NCBI GenBank assembly: GCA_035530275.1
Contig: DATKVC010000005.1
Span: forward strand, 62,001-126,000
Origin: CAIJMU01 sp035530275
Lineage (GTDB): Bacteria; Spirochaetota; Spirochaetia; Treponematales; Rectinemataceae
DNA length: 64,000 bases
Direction: 5' to 3'
Shown here: positions 25,516 through 33,976 of the stretch, one piece after another
Layout of the letters: each line of letters starts with the position of its first letter
How positions within the stretch are numbered: the first letter of the stretch is position 1
Notes under the pieces: model-generated
Database searches by the model: none
Seen by the model: only the letters and a program-made list of their open reading frames with translations
What the model was told of the DNA's origin: nothing
Made by a program: the position numbers and the translations under genes

Positions 25516-27230
25516 GGCCGGGCGGCGCCTCGGTCCTCGCCGCCCTCCGACGGTTCCACCTTCGAGGGATGCTTGCCGGTGAGCTTGCGGAAGACGCTGC
25601 AGAAATAGTCGGCATCGGCGTAGCCCACCGCGAGGGCGACCTCCTTGGCCTTCACCTTCCGCGTCCTCAGGATGCGCATCGCGGCGCCGATGCGAACCTC
25701 GTTGAGATAGGCCGAAAAAGAGGAGGCGTTGCCCTCGCGGAAGATCTTGCCGAGATAGGCCGCCGACATGCCGAAGCGGCCGGCGAGGAGCTTGAGCGAC
25801 ATGGGTTCGCGGAAATGGGCGTCGATGTGGGCGCGCAGGCGGTCGGCGAGGGGTATGCATTCGTGACGCCGTTCTTGCAGGCCTTCGATTATGCGCCCCG
25901 CGAGGCCCTGGAGCCAGCCGAGGGTATCGCGGGGGCTGGGTTGCTGGAAGAGCTGCTTGAAGAGGCTTTCGTAATCGGAATAGAGACTGGGCAGGGGAGG
26001 GTCGGTTGCACGGGCTATGGCGGCCAGTCTCGATAGGAGTTCGATCGAGAAGCCCCTGAACCATTCCTCGGGGAGGATTCGCTCGAGGCGGAAACGGGCG
26101 AGAAGATCGTCGAAGAAACGGCCCACGCCCCTGGCATCGCAGTCGGCGACGAGGTGGGCGAGGATGTCCAGATCGATGGGCGGGCGCTCCTGGCCCATCA
26201 GGAGGAATTCGTCGATGTTGCCCGAATCGATGAGGTAAAGAGGTAGGTAGCGAATCGGCTCCACCGCGAGCCCGTTGAACCAGTCGGCCGCGGTGCGGAT
26301 CGGAAGGGCCCCGTCGAGTTCCGGCGGCTGCCAGGTGATGGCCGAGAGCTTTCCTTCCTTTATGAAGCGCATGCCCATCGCCGTGGCGCCGTTGGCGACG
26401 CGGATGACATCGTCGCGGCCGCCTCCCTCGAGGGCCTGATTGATGCCGAGTTGGGCGAGGGCGTCGTCGGCCGAAATGATGCCGCGCAACTTCCTCCCGA
26501 AGCGAGAGAGCCAGCCTTCAACGACGGTCTTGGTCGAGCCCGTGTCGAGACCCGTGTCGGCCTCGTCGAGAAGCTCCATCCGGGGCGCGACCTTGGCGAG
26601 CTCGGTCACCACGGCCCAGCGTCGGGCCACGTGGGCCGAGGAGCCCGGCATGTGGTTGACGATGCAGTAACCGCCATCGCTTCCCAGGAGTGCGGCGAAG
26701 CGCCTCGCCAGGAGTCTGAACTGCCCCCAGTCGTCGGGGCCGGTCCAGGCGACGAGTCGGCGAAAGGCATCCCTTTCCGGCAGGAGGTTCGAGGCGATGA
26801 GGGGTATTCCGGCCTTGTGCACCCTGCGAAAGAGGGCCGCCGATCCGGAGGCCCTCTCCGGGCAGATGATGATGAGGTCGGGGTGTTTGCGAATCGCGCC
26901 CGCCACGAGCTCCATTTCGAGCTCCGCGTCCCATTCCGCCCGGAGGATCTCGAGTTCCATCCCGTAGCGCTCGGCCTCGCGGAGGAGCCCTCGATCGTAG
27001 CCGGCCATGTAGGGATGGCCGCCGAGGTGATGGATGCTGATGACGCGCTTGCCCGAGGGGCCGTCTCCGGAGGACAGGGGCCGCCCATCCCGGGGAACCT
27101 CCCAGCCGGCGAATTCGAGATCGTACCAATGCCGTTCATCGGTCTCGGGGTAGAGCTCGGGGAACTCGGGTCGCGGCGGAATGGGACGCCTCCCCGAGCT
27201 CCAGAGGCGGATTTCGTCGTTCGATGGCAC
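25512..27230 (-). CDS. AraC-family regulator fused to a sugar-binding-protein sensor
   Basis: A 572-residue fusion without signal peptide, hence cytoplasmic. Residues of about 30-330 form a periplasmic-binding-protein domain closely related to the cassette B binding protein: HWYDLEFAGW, GKRVISIHHLGGHPYMAGYDRG and WTGPDDWGQFRLLARRFAALL all have counterparts there. A helical linker follows. The last 110 residues are an AraC DNA-binding domain with two helix-turn-helix motifs (MSLKLLAGRFGMSAAYLGKIFRE; VKAKEVALAVGYADADYFCSVFRKLTGKHPSK). It probably reads the internal concentration of the same sugar that cassette B imports. GTG 27230 is the only start near the frame's beginning and coincides with the predicted transcription start. 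Confidence 0.88.
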   Translation of the reverse strand: MPSNDEIRLWSSGRRPIPPRPEFPELYPETDERHWYDLEFAGWEVPRDGRPLSSGDGPSGKRVISIHHLGGHPYMAGYDRGLLREAERYGMELEILRAEWDAELEMELVAGAIRKHPDLIIICPERASGSAALFRRVHKAGIPLIASNLLPERDAFRRLVAWTGPDDWGQFRLLARRFAALLGSDGGYCIVNHMPGSSAHVARRWAVVTELAKVAPRMELLDEADTGLDTGSTKTVVEGWLSRFGRKLRGIISADDALAQLGINQALEGGGRDDVIRVANGATAMGMRFIKEGKLSAITWQPPELDGALPIRTAADWFNGLAVEPIRYLPLYLIDSGNIDEFLLMGQERPPIDLDILAHLVADCDARGVGRFFDDLLARFRLERILPEEWFRGFSIELLSRLAAIARATDPPLPSLYSDYESLFKQLFQQPSPRDTLGWLQGLAGRIIEGLQERRHECIPLADRLRAHIDAHFREPMSLKLLAGRFGMSAAYLGKIFREGNASSFSAYLNEVRIGAAMRILRTRKVKAKEVALAVGYADADYFCSVFRKLTGKHPSKVEPSEGGEDRGAARP

Positions 27231-27236
27231 GCTGTC

Positions 27237-27264
27237 ATTGTATGGCGGCCTGCGCCCTTGTCAA
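27237..27264 (-). promoter_or_regulatory. near-consensus promoter of the AraC-fusion gene, predicting a leaderless message
   Basis: On the minus strand TTGACA (27259-27264) is followed after 16 bases by TACAAT (27237-27242, 5 of 6). The expected transcription start, 7 bases after the -10, is the GTG start codon itself at 27230. There is no room for a ribosome binding site. Confidence 0.65.
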
Positions 27265-27403
27265 CGCGGCTGCCGGCGACCTTTGTACAAGAAGCGCCAA
27301 CAAACCACAATTCACTACAATACAGGATGAGGCGAGGCACCCAGTCTTATGCCGGGCGGCGGGCAATAGGGCTTCGCCTCCTTCCATGTCGCGAGGAGGG
27401 TGT

Positions 27404-28417
27404 ATGTCGAATCGGGGTTCCTACATTTCCATCGGGGAGAACATCCACTGCACCCGCGTCAGGCTGACGACAGGCAAATTCGTCGAGACCGACGCTTCGG
27501 GGCGGCCCTGTCTCGTGTTCAAGGACGGAGGCGCCAAGGCCCTCCTCCCCGTGCCTAAGCTCTTCACCGATTCCGAGGCCTGGGCCTCGGGGAAGCTCCG
27601 CCATGTCGCCTGCGCCATTTACCAGGGATTGCGAGGATCGAGCGAGGAGCGCGAGCTGGGAGCGGCCTATCTCCGTGCCATGGCCCGGGAGCAGGAGGAG
27701 GCGGGAGCCTGGTTCCTCGACATCAACGTGGACGAATACAGCTTTGAATTGGATGAAAAGCTCGCCGCGATGGAGTGGGTAGCCGGGATCGTGCAATCGG
27801 CGGCCTCCATCCCCCTCAGCATCGATTCCTCGGAGCCGCGCATTCTCGAGGCCGGACTCAGGGCCTGCGACAAGGCCAAGGGCAAGCCGATGGTAAATTC
27901 GGTGTCCCTCGAGAGACCGACCATGATACCGATAGCGGCGAAGGCCGGCTCCTGCGTCATCGCGGGAGCCACGGGCGCGGAGCGCATGCCCGAAGGGGTG
28001 GAGGACAGGGTCCAGAATATCGGAATGCTGATGAAACGCCTTCTCGACGCCGGCTTCGCTCCCTCCGATGTCTATTTCGACCCCCTCGTCATGCCCGTGT
28101 CCGTGGATACGGGCCATCCGGGGCGCTTCCTCGAGGCGGTAAGGCGCATTCGCGCCGAAGAGGGGCCGGCAGTCCATTTCGCACCCGGGCTCTCGAACGT
28201 TTCCTTCGGTCTGCCGAAGCGCTCCTTGCTCAACCAGGTCTTCGCCAAGCTCTGCCTCGATGTCGGTTGCGACGGAGGCATCGTGGACCCGATGCAGATC
28301 AACGATCGCAGCCTCGCCGCCCTCAAGCTCGACGAGGGCCTCTCGGCGATGGCCCGCGACCTCCTCCTCGGGCAGGACGAATACGGCATGAACTGGATCG
28401 GCGCGAGCCGAGAGTAG
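27404..28417 (+). CDS. pterin-binding methyltransferase (methyltetrahydrofolate:corrinoid type)
   Basis: A 337-residue protein of the dihydropteroate-synthase-like fold, as in AcsE, the MetH pterin domain and the methyltransferase-2 enzymes of demethylating bacteria. Landmarks are GENIHCTR at residues 11-18, AGAWFLDINVDEYS near 100 with Asp106 and Asn108, PLSIDSSEPRILEAGL near 137 with Asp141, and KPMVNSVSLE with Asn165. All are pterin-pocket positions in the family. ATG 27404 has AGGAGG just upstream. It lies directly before the MetV-MetF fusion, so it most likely transfers methyl groups between corrinoid protein and tetrahydrofolate. The upstream promoter has TACAAT at 27316-27321 but no good -35, which suits activation by the divergent AraC fusion. 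Confidence 0.85.
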   Translation: MSNRGSYISIGENIHCTRVRLTTGKFVETDASGRPCLVFKDGGAKALLPVPKLFTDSEAWASGKLRHVACAIYQGLRGSSEERELGAAYLRAMAREQEEAGAWFLDINVDEYSFELDEKLAAMEWVAGIVQSAASIPLSIDSSEPRILEAGLRACDKAKGKPMVNSVSLERPTMIPIAAKAGSCVIAGATGAERMPEGVEDRVQNIGMLMKRLLDAGFAPSDVYFDPLVMPVSVDTGHPGRFLEAVRRIRAEEGPAVHFAPGLSNVSFGLPKRSLLNQVFAKLCLDVGCDGGIVDPMQINDRSLAALKLDEGLSAMARDLLLGQDEYGMNWIGASRE

Positions 28418-28424
28418 GCCCTCC

Positions 28425-29888
28425 ATGCCCATATCGACCCCCGGCCGCCGCTGGCAGCCAGCCTACAAATCCTTCAAGAAAGAGGGGCTCGGCGAGAAAC
28501 TCCTCATCGGGTTCGAGCAACTCGTCAAGGGCCCCCTCTTCGGCTGCCGTCAGTGCGGCAACTGCCTCCTCCAGGAGACCGCCTTCATCTGCCCCATGGC
28601 CTGCCCCAAGGGCCTGCGCAACGGACCTTGCGGCGGATCGACGCCCGAGCGCTGCTATGTCGACACGAGCCGACCCTGCATCTGGTACAAGATCCACGAG
28701 CGAGCCTTCAAAATGGGCCGCCAGGAAAGGCTCCTGGAGGTCCTGCCGCCGGTGGACTGGGAAAAGGTCGGGGGGGAGACCTGGGGCGACGTCGGATCCC
28801 AGCTGCGAAAAATAGGTATTAGAAAGGTATTTTCCGGCCTCGTCCTCTCGGGGAAGGAGGCGCGGCATGCCACTATGGAATCCATATTCAAGCCGGTGCG
28901 TCAGCCGGAATGGTGGCAGGGGGACGATCGCCACCATCCGCCGAAGAGTCTCGAGCCGGTTTCGGCCCTCGAGCGATCGCTGCGCTCGGGGCGCTTCACC
29001 GTGGCCTGCGAAATCCAGCCTCCGCTCAGCATGGCCACGAAAAGGCTCCTCGAGAACATCGCCTTGGTGAAGCCCTACGTGACGGCGATCAATTTTACCG
29101 ACAACGCCTCTTCGACGCCTCGCATGAGTTCCTGGGCCTGCAGCAGCCTGGCGGTTCAGGCCGGGGCCGAGCCTGTCATGCAGATCGCCGCCCGCGACCG
29201 CACGAGGGCCAGCCTCCAGGGAGAGATCGTCGGGGCCACAGCCCTGGGCGTGCGCAATATCCTTTGCGTCACCGGCGATAGCGCCGTCCTCGCTCCCCAG
29301 CCCCGGGGCCGGATGGACATCAACGACATGGACTCCGTGCAGATGCTCTGGATACTCAGGCGAATGCGCGACGATGGGCACTATCTCGACGGGCGGGAAC
29401 TCAAGACGCCGCCCAAGTTCTTTCTCGGGGCTGCGGCTTCGCCCTATGCCTCGGACCCGCGTTTCCAGGCCCTGCGCGAGCAGAAGAAGGTAAACGCCGG
29501 AGCTCAGTTCTTCCAGACCAACATCGTCTACGACGTGGACAGGATGGAGGTTTGGCTCGGCGAACTGGCCAAGCGAAACGTGCTCGACAAGGTTTTCATC
29601 CTAATTGGTGGCACTCCGCTCAAGAGCGCCAAGATGGCCCACTACATGGTGAAGGTGCCGGGTGTCTTCATTCCGAAGAACGTGCTCGACAGGATGGACT
29701 CCGCCGAGGAGCGAGGCGGCGCGGCCGGCGCCCAGGAGGAGGGAGTGGCCATCGTCCTCGAGATCGTCGAGAAGGTCCGGAAGCTCCAGGGAATCCACGG
29801 CCTCCACATCATGCCTGTTGGCTGGGAGGAGATCGTGCCGCGCATCGTCACGGAGGCGGGACTGCCGCTGCCGCTCGGCTCGAGCTAG
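28425..29888 (+). CDS. methylenetetrahydrofolate reductase fused to its MetV zinc/iron-sulfur partner
   Basis: A 487-residue fusion. Residues 1-160 are the methylenetetrahydrofolate-reductase C-terminal/MetV-like domain, with a Cys cluster (Cys41, 44, 47, 56, 60, 69, 77, 85) in GCRQCGNCLLQ and GLRNGPCGGS. The remaining 300 residues are a MetF-type TIM barrel (FTVACEIQPPLSMATKRLLENI; GVRNILCVTGDS; AGAQFFQTNIVYDVDRM). In acetogens MetF and MetV are usually separate proteins of one complex. Here the enzyme would oxidise methyl-tetrahydrofolate made from a demethylated substrate, or run in reverse. It follows the pterin methyltransferase by 7 bases. Confidence 0.88.
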   Translation: MPISTPGRRWQPAYKSFKKEGLGEKLLIGFEQLVKGPLFGCRQCGNCLLQETAFICPMACPKGLRNGPCGGSTPERCYVDTSRPCIWYKIHERAFKMGRQERLLEVLPPVDWEKVGGETWGDVGSQLRKIGIRKVFSGLVLSGKEARHATMESIFKPVRQPEWWQGDDRHHPPKSLEPVSALERSLRSGRFTVACEIQPPLSMATKRLLENIALVKPYVTAINFTDNASSTPRMSSWACSSLAVQAGAEPVMQIAARDRTRASLQGEIVGATALGVRNILCVTGDSAVLAPQPRGRMDINDMDSVQMLWILRRMRDDGHYLDGRELKTPPKFFLGAAASPYASDPRFQALREQKKVNAGAQFFQTNIVYDVDRMEVWLGELAKRNVLDKVFILIGGTPLKSAKMAHYMVKVPGVFIPKNVLDRMDSAEERGGAAGAQEEGVAIVLEIVEKVRKLQGIHGLHIMPVGWEEIVPRIVTEAGLPLPLGSS

Positions 29889-29908
29889 CCGAGGCTCTGT
29901 CGGCTCGT

Positions 29909-31165
29909 TCAGCGGCCTTCCGCGGCGAAGCGCCTCAAGGCGGCGAAATCGGCGCTCAAGGGATAGCGTTCGGAGGCTCGGCGGCCCTTGAGCACAAGCT
30001 CGCCTCCGTCGCCGATTTCCGCAGCCGCGACCCCCTCAGCGACGAGGGCGTCTCCCCTCCCTCCCTCGAGAGACAGGAGGGCGTTGCCGTAACAGAGCCT
30101 GCGTTCGCCGCCCGAGGGGATTTCCACCAGGGTCGGTTTGCCGAGGAGGGAGGGATTCGCCCTGGCGAAACCGAGGCCGTTGGCGAAGGCTCCCGTCGCG
30201 TTCTCGGTGCCGAGGCAAAAGATTCGGTCGACTCCGCCTTCGGTCTCGGCCCAGGGAGTGAAACGGCGGCCTCCGTATTGCATCCAGAGGTCATTGAAGG
30301 AGAGGGCGATTTCGCCGTGGGGAAGGCCCGCCGCGCCGGGAAAGAAACAGACATAGGCGAGGTTGAGGGCCGGATTGACGACGCAGCTCCAGCCGAGGGC
30401 GAGGCCCGCGGGGATGGCGCCCGTGACGAGGTCGGTGAAACCGATGAGGCCGGGCACGTGGGATATATCGACCGTTCCGCCTGAGCGCAGGGGGGCCTTC
30501 TGAAGGGAGGCGAATTCGGCGCCGCCGGCGAGACGGCCCGTGTCGTCGAACTCGGTGCCCGAAGGCGCGGCGAGGAAGCGATCGGCGGGCAGGCTTATGC
30601 GGCAACCCTTCGCGAGGAAGGGTGCGCCTAGGGTCGTATGGCGCGCCACGTTGATCGAGACCGGCCCCGCGCCGGAATTGCGGATCGTCAGCATTGAATA
30701 GATCGCCGGCTGTCCTTCGATCATCATGTCGAGTTTTTCGTAGGAGAGGGGGAGGGCGGGATCGGGGGAGTCGATGGTGAAGCGGGCCCAGGCAATCGCC
30801 TCTTCGACCCCGCAGCCTTCGATTCTCCACTCGCCCTGGGCCGTCCAGCCGTGGGCGGGATGGGCGACCCCGTCGACGAGGCAGTCGGGGCCGAAATTGG
30901 GGGAGCAGGGAAAGTCGCCGGCGATATGGTAGAGGAGCTCGCCTTTGTAGAAAGCCCCCAGCCCTTCCTTCGACCAGGGCTCGGCCTGTCGCGGGCGCCA
31001 GGCCGGCAGCCAATGGGCGTTGAGGGCTACCTCGGGCAGCTTCAACGAAAATTCTGGTATCATGCCGCCCTTCGCCTCGATGACCGCCCGCACCGACGCG
31101 TTTTCGAGCCGCACCGCCTTCCGCCCGCCCTCCACGATCGCCTTAGCCTCGAGCTGCTTCGCCAT
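29909..31165 (-). CDS. aldose 1-epimerase-like protein (galactose mutarotase fold)
   Basis: A 418-residue protein with the beta-sandwich pattern of the galactose mutarotase-like superfamily. Near residue 100 it has HPAHGWTAQGEW, typical of the active-site His strand, and later INVARHTTLGAPFL and a C-terminal beta-rich region. It is longer than ordinary aldose epimerases and closer to the DUF4432-type group; this assignment is from memory. ATG 31165 has AGGAGG 6 bases upstream. It is convergent with the MetV-MetF gene and follows the DUF1638 gene by 49 bases. It may act on the same sugar or a glycoside. Confidence 0.65.
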   Translation of the reverse strand: MAKQLEAKAIVEGGRKAVRLENASVRAVIEAKGGMIPEFSLKLPEVALNAHWLPAWRPRQAEPWSKEGLGAFYKGELLYHIAGDFPCSPNFGPDCLVDGVAHPAHGWTAQGEWRIEGCGVEEAIAWARFTIDSPDPALPLSYEKLDMMIEGQPAIYSMLTIRNSGAGPVSINVARHTTLGAPFLAKGCRISLPADRFLAAPSGTEFDDTGRLAGGAEFASLQKAPLRSGGTVDISHVPGLIGFTDLVTGAIPAGLALGWSCVVNPALNLAYVCFFPGAAGLPHGEIALSFNDLWMQYGGRRFTPWAETEGGVDRIFCLGTENATGAFANGLGFARANPSLLGKPTLVEIPSGGERRLCYGNALLSLEGGRGDALVAEGVAAAEIGDGGELVLKGRRASERYPLSADFAALRRFAAEGR

Positions 31166-31214
31166 GTCGCCCTCCTTCCCGCAGTGTAGCGCTTGAGGCT
31201 CCCCGATGCTCGGG

Positions 31215-31973
31215 CTACCGCGCCTCGAAGATATGTTCGTGATCCCAAAGGGGCTCGATGCGCGCCCCGGCCGGGACGACGAGATACTCCTCCGGATCCC
31301 AGTCGCCGGCCACGAGTCCTCGAAGGAGCCGCGAGGAGCCTTGGAGAAGGAGGAAGTTCTTATTTTCCGCGTCCGCCCGCTCGCGCAGGATTTCGGCATG
31401 GCCGAGTCCGGCCGTTTCCTCGAGCTCGATATAGCGCAGGACACGCTCTTCGGAAGGGGGGTGAAGGGTTTCCCAGACGTAGGCGGCGTTCTCTTCGCCG
31501 TATTCCGCGACCAAGGTCGCATAACTCTTACCGATGCCCATGGAGCGGCCCTCGTCGGATTCGCGGAAGCCGGAGGTGCCGCGTTCGAAATAGCCGGTGG
31601 AGCTCCAGGGCGCCGAGAGCTTGTCGCCGAAGCGGGCGAGGAATTCGGAACGCGAGCCGAGGAGGATGGTGCAGCAATCGTGGGCCCGGGGCAGGACGAG
31701 GGGAACCCCGCGGGCTTCGAGACCGGCGAGGCCGTTGCCGCAGAGGCCGTAGCCGAGGAGGATGGCGTCGTAGGGCCTGCCTGCTGCGCTGCGATGCTCC
31801 GAAGTCGCGTCGACACGGCCCTGGAGGGCCTCGCGGAGGATTTCGGGCCTCTCGTGGAGGCTGATTTCGAGAAACTCGGGATCGACGAGGTTTCGCGTCT
31901 TCCCCAAAGCGATGGAAAGTTCGCGCTGGAAGACGGCGCAGGAGATGAGGCGAAATCGAGAGGCTTGACCCAT
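31215..31973 (-). CDS. DUF1638 family protein (corrinoid methyltransferase-associated)
   Basis: A 252-residue protein of DUF1638, recognised by YDAILLGYGLCGNGLAGL and LVLPRAHDCCTILLGSR, together with the WETLHPP segment. The biochemical role is unknown, but family members commonly neighbour corrinoid methyltransferase genes in methanogens and acetogens, which matches the surroundings here. ATG 31973 is chosen because AAGGAG lies 8 bases upstream; the GTG at 31982 would overlap that site. It is divergent from the corrinoid activator gene. Confidence 0.8.
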   Translation of the reverse strand: MGQASRFRLISCAVFQRELSIALGKTRNLVDPEFLEISLHERPEILREALQGRVDATSEHRSAAGRPYDAILLGYGLCGNGLAGLEARGVPLVLPRAHDCCTILLGSRSEFLARFGDKLSAPWSSTGYFERGTSGFRESDEGRSMGIGKSYATLVAEYGEENAAYVWETLHPPSEERVLRYIELEETAGLGHAEILRERADAENKNFLLLQGSSRLLRGLVAGDWDPEEYLVVPAGARIEPLWDHEHIFEAR

Positions 31974-32057
31974 GCTGCTCACTCCTTGTCGAAGGGGTCC
32001 TTGGGCTGTTTGGGATAGGTTGCTTAAATTTACCTTGGGAATTGCTAATTATACCAG

Positions 32058-32086
32058 TTGCCGTACCATATCCTATCGGCTACAAC
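32058..32086 (+). promoter_or_regulatory. promoter of the corrinoid-activator gene with very short leader
   Basis: TTGCCG (32058-32063), a 17-base spacer and TACAAC (32081-32086) precede ATG 32099 by only 12 bases. The predicted leader is about 6 bases, and no ribosome binding site is visible. A weaker alternative is TTGCTA at 32042 with TACCAT at 32064. Confidence 0.4.
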
Positions 32087-32098
32087 TAGTAAATCAGT

Positions 32099-33976
32099 AT
32101 GGAAACCACCGCAACAATACTGCTTGTCGTCAGCGAGGCCGGCAGCCGGGGGATTGCCGCGAGGCCCGAGCAGAGCCTACTCGAAGCCCTGCGCGAAGCG
32201 AAGGATAGTGGCTCCGCGGACTCCGTCATGTCGGAGCTTGAACTCGGCGCTCCCTGCGGAGGCAAGGGGCTCTGCGGAAAATGCCGGGCCAAGGCTTCCG
32301 GCTCTCTCAGCGCCCCCGATGAGCGGGAGAGGCATCTCCTTTCGGCACGGGAGCTCGAAGACGGCCTTAGGCTCCTTTGCCGCGCGCGCGTCGAGGTCGA
32401 GCAGGATGGGCGCGGCCCCGCCCGTGTCGAATTCGCCCCGAAGGGCCAGGCGGCCATTCTCACCGAAGGGCCGCGGATTGATTTCGCCATCGACCCGCCG
32501 ATTAGGCGCTTCGCTCTCAAACTCGAAGCCCCGAGCCTCGAGGAGCAGCTTTCCGACGAAGGGCGGTTAGTTCGCGCCCTCACCGCCGCCGGCTACCCGG
32601 GAATCGCGAAACCATCTCTCGCAATCCTGCGCCAGCTCGCCATCCAGGCCCGGGATTCCGGCCTTTCCCTCGTCCTATCCGGAAACGAAATCGTCGGAAT
32701 AGGTGCCGAGGAAGAGGCTCTGCGTCCGGCCTATGGCCTCGGCGTCGACATCGGCACAACGACCCTCGCATGCTATCTCGTCGATCTCGGCACGGGGGGC
32801 ATCGTGGCCACGGCCTCGGGGCTCAACGAACAAAGAGCCTTCGGAGCGGACGTCATTTCACGTATAGCCGCTGCTTCGACCGGAGCCGAGGGCCTCGAAG
32901 GCCTTCGAGCCCGGATCGCGAGGCAGATCACGGACTTGGGTCGCGGCCTTCTCGAAGGGGTCGGCTCGAGGCCTGAGGATCTCCTGTCGATCGCCATAGC
33001 GGGGAACACGACGATGCTTCACCTCGCGGCGGGCATCCTCCCCACGGCCATCGCGGCGGCCCCCTTTCCCCCCGTGTTCACCGAGGCGCACAGAGCCTCG
33101 GCTAATGAACTCGGCCTGGGCTTTCCCGAGGCCTGCGGCGTCTGGCTTCTCCCCGGCGTTTCAGGCTATGTCGGCGCCGACATCGTGTCGGGCATCGCCG
33201 CCCTCGGCATCTCGTCGCGCCCCGGCCGTGAGCTCCTCCTCGACATCGGCACGAACGGAGAGATTGCCCTCGGCGGCGCCGAGGGGATTTGGTGCTGCGC
33301 CACCGCAGCTGGGCCGGCCTTCGAGGGCGCCGGCATCGGCATGGGCATGGGTGGAGTGACCGGCGCGATCGATGGGGTCTGGCTCGACGGGGATTCGATC
33401 GGCTTTTCGGTCATCGGCGGCGGCCCGCCGAAGGGACTCTGCGGTTCGGGAGTCCTCGATGCCCTCGCCGTATTTCTCGAAGTAGGACTCGTCGACCAGA
33501 CCGGAAGGATTCCCGACGGGGAGGAACTCGCATCGCTTCCCCCGGCTTTGGCCGCGCTGCGTTCGGAAAATGAAGGTATGGCGCGCCTTTCGATCGGCGG
33601 AGGGGTCTGGCTCTCCCAGGCAGACCTGCGCAATCTCCAACTCGCCATATCGGCGATAGGCGCCGGAATCGAAGTCCTTCTCGCGCGCTCGGGCACGAGA
33701 CCCGAGGAGGTCGAGCGGGTCTGGCTCGCGGGCGGCTTCGGGAGCTACCTCGACCTCGGAAGCGCGCTTCGCGTCGGCCTCGTGCCTGCCTCCTTGGGCG
33801 ATCGGATCCTGGTCGCAGGCAATAGCTCGGGCTCGGGGGCCGCTGCCGCCTGCGCATCGCGGGCCTTTCTCGCGGAGACGGAAAAGGCTCGCGGACTCTG
33901 TCGCTATATAGAGCTTTCCTCGAGCCCAGACTTCACCGAGGCATACATGGAGCACATGCTCTTTCCGGAGGCCTGA
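32099..33976 (+). CDS. RACo-type reductive activator of corrinoid proteins
   Basis: A 625-residue RACo family protein that reduces inactive Co(II) corrinoid to Co(I) at the expense of ATP. The N-terminal [2Fe-2S] ferredoxin-like domain has Cys53, Cys59, Cys62 and Cys94 (PCGGKGLCGKC, LLC). A linker domain leads to an actin-like ATPase with VDIGTTTLACYLVDL near residue 220, IAGNTTMLHLAAGI, LDIGTNGEIALGG and WLAGGFGSYLDL. The length matches known members. Its presence is strong evidence for corrinoid-dependent methyl transfer in this locus. Its stop overlaps the next gene's start by one base. Confidence 0.93.
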   Translation: METTATILLVVSEAGSRGIAARPEQSLLEALREAKDSGSADSVMSELELGAPCGGKGLCGKCRAKASGSLSAPDERERHLLSARELEDGLRLLCRARVEVEQDGRGPARVEFAPKGQAAILTEGPRIDFAIDPPIRRFALKLEAPSLEEQLSDEGRLVRALTAAGYPGIAKPSLAILRQLAIQARDSGLSLVLSGNEIVGIGAEEEALRPAYGLGVDIGTTTLACYLVDLGTGGIVATASGLNEQRAFGADVISRIAAASTGAEGLEGLRARIARQITDLGRGLLEGVGSRPEDLLSIAIAGNTTMLHLAAGILPTAIAAAPFPPVFTEAHRASANELGLGFPEACGVWLLPGVSGYVGADIVSGIAALGISSRPGRELLLDIGTNGEIALGGAEGIWCCATAAGPAFEGAGIGMGMGGVTGAIDGVWLDGDSIGFSVIGGGPPKGLCGSGVLDALAVFLEVGLVDQTGRIPDGEELASLPPALAALRSENEGMARLSIGGGVWLSQADLRNLQLAISAIGAGIEVLLARSGTRPEEVERVWLAGGFGSYLDLGSALRVGLVPASLGDRILVAGNSSGSGAAAACASRAFLAETEKARGLCRYIELSSSPDFTEAYMEHMLFPEA

